From Hymenobacter terricola (lineage in GTDB: Bacteria > Bacteroidota > Bacteroidia > Cytophagales > Hymenobacteraceae), in assembly GCF_017921975.2 (NCBI RefSeq), contig NZ_JAGEMO020000015.1, positions 215,370 through 279,369 on the forward strand: a stretch of 64,000 nt of DNA, given 5' to 3'. Position 1 is the stretch's first letter; the number at the start of each line of letters is the position of its first letter. Positions 27,537 to 36,900 of the stretch are shown here, in pieces. A program made the translations under genes and the position numbers. The notes under the pieces are model-generated. The model saw only the letters and a list, made by a program, of their open reading frames with translations. It ran no database searches and had not been told where the DNA came from.

Positions 27537-27610
27537 ATTTGCGTCTCGGCGGCCGCGCCGTGTGGATTCGTTCGGGCGTCGTTCAACGACGAAACGCAAA
27601 TATGCGTCTC
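27528..27610. repeat. Intergenic palindrome, GAGACGC family, overlapping a start codon
   Basis: Inverted repeat: left arm 27528-27547 (GAGACGCATATTTGCGTCTC) and right arm 27591-27610 match at 19 of 20 positions when folded. Each arm is itself a palindrome (GAGACGC-N6-GCGTCTC). The left arm contains the ATG of the downstream GH2 gene. The relative at 240-312 has the same GACGC stem but a different centre. Confidence 0.88.
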
Positions 27611-27640
27611 CACAGGTTCTGATTTTCGCTGGAAGGCTCT

Positions 27641-30124
27641 TCATAGCGGCAACAGTACGGTGTCCAAACCGGGTGATTGCACGGCGACCACGCTTTGTCC
27701 GGCTTTGGCGGTCAGGCGGATGATGGCGCGGCCGTTGTAGGCCTGCACCTTGCGCGAGCCGCTGCTGGTGCCCAAATCATCGAGCAACCGGCCCTCGCCG
27801 GCCAGCGAAAACGCCACCCAGTTGGCGGCGTCGAGGCACTGCACGCCCTGCGCGTCGAAGAGCTTGACTTCGACGGTGGTGAGGCCGTTGGCTTCGGCGG
27901 TTTTGGTGAGGGCGAGCCGGGTGGGCTTGCCCCATTTCTGGGTCTGGTAGCGGAAATTGATTTCGTCGGTCACCGTTTGCCTGCCCTGGCGGGCCACGAC
28001 GCGCACCTGATTCGGGCCCGTGGCGAAGGGCACGTTCCAGTGCAGGCCGGCAGCGGGGAAATCCTGGCTGCTGCGCTTCTTCACGCCGTAGCTTTTGCTG
28101 TTCACGAATAGCTCAGCCTCGGCGCAGTTGGAGTACACTTTCACCATTTTCAGCTCGCCCTCGTCGCCCCAGCGCACGGGCCAGGAATGGCCGTAGATGT
28201 GGGCCATCGGCGCGGTGGTCCAGTAGGATTGGAAGACGTAGTAGGCCTCTTTTTTGGTGAAATCGCGCTCCACCACGCCCTTCTGGTTCATGTATGGAAT
28301 GGGGTTGTCGGGGCGCACAGGCGTCGAGAAATCCTTGAACGGCCAGTAGGCCGCGCCGCTGAGCCAGGGCATGGTTTCCTGCTCCTTCAGGTGCCAATCC
28401 ACGAGGTTGCAGAGGTAAGTTTCGCTCCAGTCGCCGTCCTTCGACACGCGGGCGCTGCCGCCGAACAGCGAGGCGTCGCCGGCCTGCTCATCGGCCCCCT
28501 TGCCGGCCGTGATTTTGGCCAGCGCGTTGTCGGGGTTTTCGGAGTGGCGGCCGGCGTGGCTGTCGCCGCCCCACTCCATGTGCAGAAAGCGCTTCACGCC
28601 TTTAAATTCCTCTTCGGTGACTGATTTGTAATCGGTGTAAATGCCTCGGTACCAGCCGGCCCAGATGGAGGGCGAGTACACGTCGGGGATGTCCTTGCAG
28701 AAATCGCAGCGCCGGATGGCGGTGTAGCGCGAAGGGTCGAGCTGGTGCGCCAGGTTGTTCAGGCCCTTCATAAACGTGCGGATTTTCTCCTTGTCGAACT
28801 CCGAAAAATCGCCGGCCCAGTCGTTCTCATTGCCCAGCCCCCAGATGATGACGGCGGGGTGGTTCTCATGCTGCTGCACCAGGTGCGTGAGCATGCGCCG
28901 GGCCTGCGCCTGGTAGATTTCGCCGCCCAGCCCGCCCCGGCACCACGGAATTTCCTCCCACACCAGAATGCCCAGCGAGTCGCACAGACTGAGCACGATG
29001 CGCGACTGCTGGTAGTGGCCGAGGCGGATGAAATTGACGCCCATCTGCTTCATCAGCAGCATTTCCTGACGTATCTGGGCCTCCGTCATGGCAGCGGCCA
29101 CGCCGGCGTGGTCCTCGTGGCGATGGGTACCGCGCAGCAGCAGGCGCTGCCCGTTCAGCAAATAAGGCCCGTGCTCCACAAATTCGCTGTGGCGGAACCC
29201 CACCTGCTCGCGCTGATGAAATGCCTGCGGCCCGCTGCCCACCGTCGTTTCCACGGTGTAGAGCTGCGGGTGCTCCGGCGACCACAGGCGCGGGCTTTTC
29301 ACCACAAACTGATGCAGGGCCAGCTCGCCGGCTTTCACGTTCAGCGAGCCCGCGTATTTGCCCACCGGCTTGCCCAGCGGGTCGAGCAGGCGCACCGAAA
29401 CGTTAGTGGCGGCCGTGGCCGTAGTGTTTTCCAGAAACGTGGCTTGCAGCGTGAGCAGGCCGGTTTTGCCCGTTTCGTCAACCTCGGCTTTGGCCGAAAG
29501 TCGCTCCAGCGCCACGGCCGGCCGGTACTCCAGGTTGAGGTAGCGGTAGAGGCCGCCGTAAACGTTGAAGTCCGACAAGTCGGACGGTATCATCTCCAAA
29601 TCCCGCGAATTGTCGCAGCGGATGCTGAGCGGGATTTTGCCTTTGAACTGCTTCTGGAACGCTTCGGTCTGCTGAAAATCGGCCACGGCCTGGGTGATGT
29701 CCACGCTCCATTCGTCGTAGCCACCCACGTGGCTGCCCACTTTCGTGGTGTAGATATAGACGTCCGTTTTCTGGCCCGCTCCCTCGAAATGCAGGCGCGT
29801 GTGGCCGCCGGGGTAGGGGTTCTGCACGTCAATTTGAGTGCGATACCAGCCGGGGCCCTGGTAGTAGTTCACGTCGGGGTCCACGGCGTCGCGGGCGTTG
29901 AAGCAGTGGGGGAGCGTCACGGTTTCCCAGAGCGGCACGCTCTCGGGGTTGCCGGCCACCACGGGGCGCACGGCTTCCCAGATGCCGCCCAAATCCTGCC
30001 GCACAAACTCCCAGCCAGTCGTGAGCTGGCGGTGCTGCTGGGCCACCGCAGTGTGGGCAGCAGCCAGCAAAAGCAAAAGAAACAGCAGCCGCTGGGGAAG
30101 CTGGCTGGCTCGGATGGTGCGCAT
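27641..30124 (-). CDS. GH2 glycoside hydrolase (beta-galactosidase-like)
   Basis: 827 residues from the ATG at 30124, signal peptide (PQRLLFLLLLLAAAHTAVAQ). Domains in order: jelly-roll sugar-binding (GPGWYRTQIDVQNPYPGGHT), Ig-like, TIM barrel with acid/base Glu in IIWGLGNENDW and likely nucleophile Glu in FLHMEWGGDS, then C-terminal Ig-like domains including a DUF4982-type segment (MVKVYSNCAEAELFVNSKS). It has RGTHRHEDHAG before the barrel, a usual GH2 mark. The stop is 105 bases before the next GH2 gene, so they are likely co-transcribed. Confidence 0.92.
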   Translation of the reverse strand: MRTIRASQLPQRLLFLLLLLAAAHTAVAQQHRQLTTGWEFVRQDLGGIWEAVRPVVAGNPESVPLWETVTLPHCFNARDAVDPDVNYYQGPGWYRTQIDVQNPYPGGHTRLHFEGAGQKTDVYIYTTKVGSHVGGYDEWSVDITQAVADFQQTEAFQKQFKGKIPLSIRCDNSRDLEMIPSDLSDFNVYGGLYRYLNLEYRPAVALERLSAKAEVDETGKTGLLTLQATFLENTTATAATNVSVRLLDPLGKPVGKYAGSLNVKAGELALHQFVVKSPRLWSPEHPQLYTVETTVGSGPQAFHQREQVGFRHSEFVEHGPYLLNGQRLLLRGTHRHEDHAGVAAAMTEAQIRQEMLLMKQMGVNFIRLGHYQQSRIVLSLCDSLGILVWEEIPWCRGGLGGEIYQAQARRMLTHLVQQHENHPAVIIWGLGNENDWAGDFSEFDKEKIRTFMKGLNNLAHQLDPSRYTAIRRCDFCKDIPDVYSPSIWAGWYRGIYTDYKSVTEEEFKGVKRFLHMEWGGDSHAGRHSENPDNALAKITAGKGADEQAGDASLFGGSARVSKDGDWSETYLCNLVDWHLKEQETMPWLSGAAYWPFKDFSTPVRPDNPIPYMNQKGVVERDFTKKEAYYVFQSYWTTAPMAHIYGHSWPVRWGDEGELKMVKVYSNCAEAELFVNSKSYGVKKRSSQDFPAAGLHWNVPFATGPNQVRVVARQGRQTVTDEINFRYQTQKWGKPTRLALTKTAEANGLTTVEVKLFDAQGVQCLDAANWVAFSLAGEGRLLDDLGTSSGSRKVQAYNGRAIIRLTAKAGQSVVAVQSPGLDTVLLPL

Positions 30125-30164
30125 CAAATCAGGTTGGCCTTTGGGAGATTGAGGAAACAAGGCG

Positions 30165-30270
30165 GTCATGCAGAGCGTAGCGAAGCATCTCGCGTGGGGT
30201 AGTAATTCAATCGTTGAAAAAGAATTAGTGGTAGCATGCGAGATGCTTCGCTGCGCTCGGCATGACGTTC
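30165..30270. repeat. Intergenic palindrome, GTCATGC family (copy 5)
   Basis: Inverted repeat with GTCATGCAGAGCGTAGCGAA and GAAGCATCTCGCGTG on the left and CATGCGAGATGCTTCGCTGC ... GCATGACGTTC on the right, a 45-base AT-rich loop between. It separates the SDR gene from the GH2 gene. Confidence 0.88.
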
Positions 30271-30285
30271 AAATTGGGCATGCTA

Positions 30286-31152
30286 CTACACGCCGCCGAA
30301 GATGGAAAAGCCGCCATCCACGCAAATCATGGAGCCGGTGACGAACTGCGAGGCGTCGCTGAGCAGCCACACCAGCGCACCCTTCAGCTCATCGGGGTGG
30401 CCGAAGCGCTTGAAGGGCGTTTGGCGAATCACCAGCTCGCCGCGGGGGGTGAAGCCGCCATCGGGCGTGGTGAGCAGGGCGCGGTTTTGCTTGGTGAGGA
30501 AGAAGCCGGGGGCCAGCGCGTTCATGCGGATTTTATCGCCGTAGCGGTTGGCCATTTCCACGGCAAACCACTGGTTGTAGCAGTCCAGGGCCGCTTTGCC
30601 CATGTTGTAGCCCAGCACTTTGGTGATGGCCCGCTTCGAGTTCATGGAGGAAATGTTGACGATGCTGGCCTTGCCGGGTGCCTGCGCCAGGGCTTCGCCA
30701 AACACCTGCGTGGGCAGAATCGCGCCCCACAGGTTCAGTTCCATCACGCGCTTCATGCCGGCCAGGTTCATCCGGAAAACGTCCTCGGCGGGGTCGAGCA
30801 CGCCATCGGCGCCGTTGCCGCCCGCGGCATTCACCAGCCCGTCGATGCGGCCGAAGGTGTCGAGTAATTGCTGGCAGGCGGCGCGCAGAGACGCTTCTTC
30901 CAGCACATCGGCGACCAGGGCCAGCGCCCGGCCGCCCTGGCTCTTGATAGTCTGGGCCCGGTCCTGGGCCACCGCCGCATTGCGCCCCAGGATGCCCACG
31001 GTGCCGCCGGCGGCCACGATGCTATCGATAAAAGCCTGGCCCAGAATGCCGGTTCCGCCGGTCACGGCAATGACTTTATCGCGCAGGGAAAACGGTTCCG
31101 TTGGGCTGGTTTGGGTGGTAAGCTCGGGCAAAGTCGCGTTCAGAAGGTCCAC
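30286..31152 (-). CDS. SDR-family oxidoreductase, probable uronate (mannonate/fructuronate-type) reductase
   Basis: 288 residues. Rossmann fold with cofactor motif TGGTGILG, NAAGG after beta 4, catalytic Ser in VNISSMNSKRA and the Tyr-x-x-x-Lys pair in GYNMGKAALDC, ending CVDGGFSIFGG. SDR proteins of this length next to uronate-lyase genes reduce mannonate/fructuronate or the 4-deoxy-uronate released by lyases; the context favours one of these. The start overlaps the end of the alginate-lyase-family gene by 13 bases. It has no signal peptide, so it acts in the cytoplasm. Confidence 0.85.
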   Translation of the reverse strand: MDLLNATLPELTTQTSPTEPFSLRDKVIAVTGGTGILGQAFIDSIVAAGGTVGILGRNAAVAQDRAQTIKSQGGRALALVADVLEEASLRAACQQLLDTFGRIDGLVNAAGGNGADGVLDPAEDVFRMNLAGMKRVMELNLWGAILPTQVFGEALAQAPGKASIVNISSMNSKRAITKVLGYNMGKAALDCYNQWFAVEMANRYGDKIRMNALAPGFFLTKQNRALLTTPDGGFTPRGELVIRQTPFKRFGHPDELKGALVWLLSDASQFVTGSMICVDGGFSIFGGV

Positions 31153-32324
31153 GGTAACGGGGTGAAGGTGGGAGATTTGGCGAACACCGCCGCCATATTC
31201 AGGTCGGGGTAGGCGCGGGTGGCCTGGGCATAGGCATCCAGGGCCAGGGTGTTGGAGGTGTTGGCCACGTCGGCTTTGTCCATCTTTTTTTCGCCCACCA
31301 GGTAGGGCCGGAACCAGCTCACGGCGGGGCGCAGGCCGCGGCCGTCGGGGGTGGTGTAGTGCCAGAGGTCGAGGCCGACGTGCGGGGCCAGCAGGGCCAG
31401 GCGGGTCCAGCCTTGCAGGTTCATGCTCACGTAGTTCCAGGGGCGGGTGCGGGCCAGCTCCAGGGGTTGGGCGCCATCGGGGGCGAGCTGCACGGCCACG
31501 CGGGGCCAGGTTTGCTGTTGCAGGGTGGCTTTGGCCAGGGCGTCGTCGCCGGTGAAGAGGGCGAAATCGACCACCTGCGTGTCGTAGAACGTGCCGTGGT
31601 TGTTCTTAGCCTGGCCTTCGGGCAGGGCAATGGGGCTGGTGGTGAGCCAGGTAGTGAAGCTTTTGAACCACGCTTTCAGGCCGGGTACCAGGTCCGCGTC
31701 CACGCTCGGGCTGCCGTTGAGCAGCGCCAGCGCTTCCGGAATATCCACCAGATGGCGGGTTTCAATAATGCCGAAATTCCGCCCCGAATTGATGCCCGGA
31801 ATGCCCTGGCCGAAGTTCAGGTTGGGGTTCATGCGGGTGGCCGGGTCCAGGAAAAACGTGCGCAGCAGCTTGCTCGCCTGGCCGGCATACCGCTCATCAG
31901 CCGCGAAATAATAGGCCAGACTCAGCGCCTGCACGTCGGCGCAGAGCTTGCTCAGCGTCTCGCTGTCCTTCATGGCTTCGGCCTCGGGGTTGTGCAGGCC
32001 GTCTTTCTGGATGTAGGGCAGGCCGTTGGGCTTGCTGGGGTCGGGCCACCAGTAGGGCGCTTGCGAAATGTAGTCGTGCTTGTCGCCGCTGGGGGGCGTC
32101 TGGGGCTTGGTCGCCACCGAGTACGGGCCGCGCTTGAGGGCGCGGTCCGCCTCATGCAGCAGCTGTTGCACCTGCGCTGTTTCGGGCTGATGGTGGGCTT
32201 GGTAGGCCGTTTTGTAGGCGGCCATCGCCGCGGGGTCGAGCAGGAGAAAAGGCGCCGGGGCGGCCACGACGACTGGTTGGCCGGCAAACAGCCAACCAAC
32301 CAGCACGAGGAAGAAAATGCGCAT
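31140..32324 (-). CDS. Alginate-lyase-family (PF05426-type) polysaccharide lyase
   Basis: 394 residues with signal peptide (MRIFFLVLVGWLFAGQPVVV). Landmarks: APYWWPDPSKPNGLPYIQ, AKNNHGTFYDTQVVDFALF, MNLQGWTRLALLAP, LWHYTTPDGRGLRPAVSW. It has the same Asn-Asn-His-Gly motif as the gene at 22031-23218, and the two are clear paralogues. The ATG overlaps the SusD stop codon in a TAATG junction, and the 3' end overlaps the SDR gene, so SusD, lyase and SDR are translationally coupled. Confidence 0.86.
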   Translation of the reverse strand: MRIFFLVLVGWLFAGQPVVVAAPAPFLLLDPAAMAAYKTAYQAHHQPETAQVQQLLHEADRALKRGPYSVATKPQTPPSGDKHDYISQAPYWWPDPSKPNGLPYIQKDGLHNPEAEAMKDSETLSKLCADVQALSLAYYFAADERYAGQASKLLRTFFLDPATRMNPNLNFGQGIPGINSGRNFGIIETRHLVDIPEALALLNGSPSVDADLVPGLKAWFKSFTTWLTTSPIALPEGQAKNNHGTFYDTQVVDFALFTGDDALAKATLQQQTWPRVAVQLAPDGAQPLELARTRPWNYVSMNLQGWTRLALLAPHVGLDLWHYTTPDGRGLRPAVSWFRPYLVGEKKMDKADVANTSNTLALDAYAQATRAYPDLNMAAVFAKSPTFTPLPWTF

Positions 32325-33748
32325 TAGTTATAACCAGGGTTTTGGGTCAGGTTGGGGTTCAGCACCAGCTCGGGCTGCGGAATGGGGAAGAGCAGGTAAT
32401 GGTCGTCCACGACGCGGTTGAACACGGCCAATTCTCGCTGCTTCAGGCGGTTGAGGCGAATGAGGTCGAACCAGCGGTGACCTTCCTGGCACAGCTCCCA
32501 GCCCCGCTCACGGATGAGCATATCCACGAAGGCGTCTTTGGTGGTGACGCGGGTGGCAGCAAACGGCGGCAGGCCGGCACGCACCCGCACGCGGTTGTAG
32601 CCATCGTACTTCAGCGGGTCGTTGGCGTTCAGGTTGTTGCGGGCTTCGGATTGCAGCAGCAGGATGTCGGCGTAGCGGGTAATCAGGTAGTTGGTGCGGG
32701 CGTCGTTGATGATGCGCAGCGGGTCGCGAAACTTGTTGAAGTAGTAGCGGGCCAGCGTGGTGGTGCCGGCCACGTTGCTGATGTTCCAGGCCCGGCGCAC
32801 GTCGGCGGTCTGGTAGGAGCGCACGAGGCTGTCTTCCACCGTGAAGGTACCCAGGCCGGCCAGCTGCGACGGCAAAAACTGCCGCACGATGATGCTGCCC
32901 GTGTTCGGCGGCAGGTCGAACTGAATGCTGAAGATGTGCTCCGGCCCGTTTTCCTTGTCGGGGTTGAACACGTCGCCGTACACCGGCAGCAGGCTGTAGG
33001 CGTTGGAGGCGATGACGCGGTTGCAGGCATCGAGGCCGCTTTGGTTGTCGCTGGCCTGGGCGGCGGGGCCGGCGGCGCGGGTCACGTACACTTTGGCGAG
33101 CAGGGCGGCGGCGGCCCCGCTCGAAACCCGGCCTTTGTCGGTGCCCGCAATCTGGGTTTCGATGGGGCAGTTGGCTTCGGCAAAGCGCAGGTCGGCAATG
33201 ATTTGCTCGTACACCTGGGCCAGGGGCGTGCGGGCGGGTCGCAGGTCGTCGGTGGGGCCCTTCACGGTGGTGAGCACCAGCGGCACATCGCCAAAGCAGC
33301 GCGCCAAATCGAAGTAGCCCATGGCCCGCAGGAAGCGCGCATTGCCGATGATGTTGTTCTTGCGAACCGCGTCCATGCTCACGGCGGGCACTTTTTCGAT
33401 GACGTCGTTGGCCCGGTTTATCATCAGGTAGGTGTTCAGCCACCAGCTGTTGATTTCGGTGTTGGTGGGCGTGAACGTGAAGCGCGAAAGCTGGGCCCGC
33501 TCGTCGGTGCTGGAACCCACGCGAATCAGCTCGGCGGGAAGTTCCGTGATTTGCCAGCCCGTGCGGCCAAAATAGGTTTGGGGCAGCAGCGCGTTGAACA
33601 CGCCGTTGAGGCCGGCGATGGCGTCGCCTTCGGTCTGGTAAAAGTTGTCAGCGGCGATGAAGTCGTAGGGCTTCTCTTCCAGGAATTTTTTGCAGGAAGG
33701 AAACAAGCCCAACGACAGCAGGCTAAGAAGGATTATATTCTTTTTCAT
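32324..33748 (-). CDS. susD: SusD-family starch-binding-like outer-membrane lipoprotein
   Basis: 474 residues from the ATG at 33748. The lipobox is LFPSC (mature CKKFLEEKPYDF), and the body is the TPR-rich SusD fold (FNALLPQTYFG, NARFLRAMGYFDLARCFGDVP, RYADILLLQSEARNNL, RERGWELCQEGHRWFDLIRL). SusD proteins sit over the SusC barrel and hand in oligosaccharides. It follows susC with a palindromic repeat in the gap. The transported sugar is inferred to be a uronic-acid oligosaccharide. Confidence 0.95.
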   Translation of the reverse strand: MKKNIILLSLLSLGLFPSCKKFLEEKPYDFIAADNFYQTEGDAIAGLNGVFNALLPQTYFGRTGWQITELPAELIRVGSSTDERAQLSRFTFTPTNTEINSWWLNTYLMINRANDVIEKVPAVSMDAVRKNNIIGNARFLRAMGYFDLARCFGDVPLVLTTVKGPTDDLRPARTPLAQVYEQIIADLRFAEANCPIETQIAGTDKGRVSSGAAAALLAKVYVTRAAGPAAQASDNQSGLDACNRVIASNAYSLLPVYGDVFNPDKENGPEHIFSIQFDLPPNTGSIIVRQFLPSQLAGLGTFTVEDSLVRSYQTADVRRAWNISNVAGTTTLARYYFNKFRDPLRIINDARTNYLITRYADILLLQSEARNNLNANDPLKYDGYNRVRVRAGLPPFAATRVTTKDAFVDMLIRERGWELCQEGHRWFDLIRLNRLKQRELAVFNRVVDDHYLLFPIPQPELVLNPNLTQNPGYN

Positions 33749-33770
33749 GGGATTGAGTGGGAAAGCACGA

Positions 33771-33877
33771 GTCATGCTCATCTGGCGTCCGCGCAGTCGA
33801 AGCATCTCTACTGCTTCTTTGCAGCGATTGGATTACTTGCGAGGTAGAGATGCTTCACTGCGTTCAGCATGACGTTC
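33771..33877. repeat. Intergenic palindrome, GTCATGC family (copy 6)
   Basis: Inverted repeat with GTCATGCTCATCTGGCGTCC on the left and GCATGACGTTC at the right end; the right stem has changed to TTCACTGCGTTCAGC, so the pairing is imperfect. The left half matches the copy at 23240. It lies between susC and susD, where a hairpin could lower read-through or protect the susC message. Confidence 0.85.
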
Positions 33878-33909
33878 TGGTGCGTTATGTTCTGATTCTT
33901 GACGGTTTG

Positions 33910-36900
33910 TTAAAAGCCCATGCGCAGCCCGGCAATGAAGGTGCGGGTGCTGGGGAAGGCGTTGTAATCCGTGTTCAGGCTCAGGTTGTTGCTGCCGAAG
34001 GAGTTCACCTCGGGGTCGTAGCCGGTGTATTTGGTGAGGGTGACCAGGTTTTGGGCCGTCACGTAGATGTTGGCGGTTTTGATGGCTTTCAGCAGCTCGG
34101 GCACTTTGAAAGTGTAGCCCAGCGTCACCGTTTTCAGGCGCACGAAGCTGCCGTCCTCAATCACGTCGCTCACGATGCCGGTGCTGCGGCGCAGCGTGCT
34201 GCCGGCCCGCGCAATGGTGTTGCTGGTGCCGGGGCCGGTCCAGCGGTTCACCACGGTGGCGAGCTTGTTGGTGGTTGTGATGCCCGATTCCAGCTCGTAG
34301 CGGTTCAGGTTCAGCACGTCGTCGCCCTGCACGCCCTGGATGAACACGCTGAGGTTGAAGTTGCTCAGCTTGAAGTTGTTGGTGACGCCGTAGATGAACT
34401 TGGGCTGGGCCTGGCCGATGATGACGCGGTCGGTGGCCGTGATGGCGCCGTCGCCGTTCTGGTCCACGTAGCGCGGGTCGCCGGGGCGGGCGCCCGACTT
34501 CGTGCCGCTGGCCGTAATCTCATCCTGGGTCTGCCACAGGCCATCGAACTGGTAGCCGAAAAATGAGCCGATGGGCGAGCCCACGCGCAGCACGCTGGTG
34601 TTGCCCAGGCCCGAACCCACAAACAGGCTGGAGCTCGACGAGCCCACGTAGCGCTCGTATTCGCCGTTCAAATCCAGCACCTTGTTGCGGTTGAGCGAGA
34701 AGTTGAGGTTGGTGTTCCAGGAGAAGAATTTGCCGTCGAAGTTGGTCGTGTTCAGCGCCAGCTCCAGGCCCTTGTTTTCCACGCTGCCGGCGTTCAGGTA
34801 AATGCTGCCGAAACCGGTGGTGCGCGGAATGGAAACCTGCAGCAGCAAGTCGCTGGTTTTCTTGTAATAGGCGTCGGCGGTGAAGGTGATGCGGTTTTCG
34901 AGGAAGGCCAGGTCGACGCCCACGTTGCTGGAGGCCGTCGATTCCCAGCTCAGATTCGGGTTGGGAATGTTGGCCGGCACGAGGCCCACCAGCCGGGTGC
35001 TGCCCGAGGCGTAGGCGCCCACGCTGTAGCGCGACAGCGACTGGTAGTTACTGATTTCCTGGTTGCCGGTGATGCCGTAGCTGGCCCGCAGCTTCAGGTC
35101 GCTCAGGAAGGAAACGCCTTTCATAAACGGCTCATCAATCAGCCGGTAGGCGAAGGCCGCCGAGGGGAAGTAGCCCCATTTGTTGTTGGCCCCGAACCGC
35201 GAAGAGCCGTCGGCCCGCATCGTGAACGTGAACAGGAAACGCTGCATCAGCTGGTAGTTCACGCGGCCGAAGTACGAGGCCAGCGTGTTGGCGTAGCGGC
35301 CCGAGCCGGGCGTGAGCGTCACCGCGCCCAGCGAGAGGTTGTCGGTGCCCAGCGTGTTGGTGAAGAAGTTGGTGGCCGTCGAGTTGAAGTTGCTGCCCGC
35401 GAATTGCTGGAAGGTGAGGCCGCCCACCACGTTCAGCACGTTGTTCTCGTTCAGCGCCCGGTCGAAGGTCAGCGTGTTCTCGTTCACCCAGCTGTAGTTG
35501 TTGGCGTTGGAGCGCGTGGCCGAGCCGTTGGTGGTGCGGCCCAGGAAAATATCGGAGGGCCGGTACTGGTCAATCTGCTGGTTGTTGTAGTCGAGGCCGG
35601 CCGTGGAGCGCAACGTCAGGCCTTTGACGATGATGTAGTTAGCCGCCACGTTCACCAGGCCGCGCACGGTGGTGCGGTTGTCCTGGGCTTTTTCGGCGTA
35701 GGCCACCGGGTTGCCCACGTCTTCCACGTAGGGCAGCGGCGTGTTGGAGTAGGTGTAGGCCCCGTCGGCGTCGCGCACCGGCACAATGGGGCTGAAGCGC
35801 AGCGCATCGAGCAGCACCCCGCCGAAGCTGCCGCCCTGCGAGTTCACCAGCGCCCGCTGCTCGGAAGTGGCGGCTATCTGGCTCGAAAAGTTGAGGGTAA
35901 TCTTGTTGCTGACCTTCTTGTCGAGGTTCAGCCGCACGGTGCCGCGCTTGAAGCCCGAGTTCAGGATAATGCCCTGCTGGTCGAAGTAGTTGAAGCTAAG
36001 GTTGTAGCGCGTTTCCTCGGTGCCGCCGTTGAAGCCCAGCTGGTAGTTGTTCATCTTGCCGGTGCGCAGGATTTCGCTCTGCCAGTCGGTGCCGGGGCCC
36101 AGGGCCGCAATCTGGTCGGGGGTGTAGGGGAGAGGCAGGGCGGTGGTGGGCGAGGCCGCGTTGCCCTGCGCCCGCACGTCGTTCAGGTAGTCGGCAAACT
36201 GCGGGGCCGTCATCAAATCGTACTTGTGGCGCACCCGCTGGATGCCGCTGTAGGCTTCGAAGCTGGTGGTGTTGCGGCCCACTTTGCCCTTTTTGGTCGT
36301 AATCAGCACCACGCCGTTGGCCCCGCGCGAGCCGTAGATGGCGGTGGCCGAGGCGTCCTTCAGCACCTCAATGCTCTCGATGTCGCTGGGGTTGATGGAG
36401 TTCAAATCGCCCGCGCCGGGAAAGCCGTCGACCACAAACAGCGGCTCGTTGCCGGAGTTGATGGAGTTGGTGCCGCGAATGCGGATGGACACGTTGCCGC
36501 CCGGCTCCGAGTTGGTTTGCGTCACCTGCACGCCGCTCACGCGGCCCTGCAAAATCTGGTCGGCGCGGGCAATGGGCGTTTCCGCCACCTGCTCGGCCGA
36601 AATGCTGGCCACCGAGCCGGTGATGTCGCGCTTGCGCTGGGTGCCGTAGCCCACCACCACCACCTCGTTGAGCCCCTGGCTTTGCTCCTTGAGCTGCACG
36701 CTGACGGAAGCCGAGGAGCCAATCGCCTGTTCCACTGATTCGAACCCGACGAAGGAGAATACCAGCACCGCCCCGTCAGCGGACGGCACAGCGAGGTCAA
36801 ATTCGCCGGCGGCGTTGGTACTGGTGCCGGTAGTGGTGCCTTTCAGCAGCACCGACACGCCTGGCAGGGGCGTTTTGTCGGCCGCGCTGAACACCCGCCC

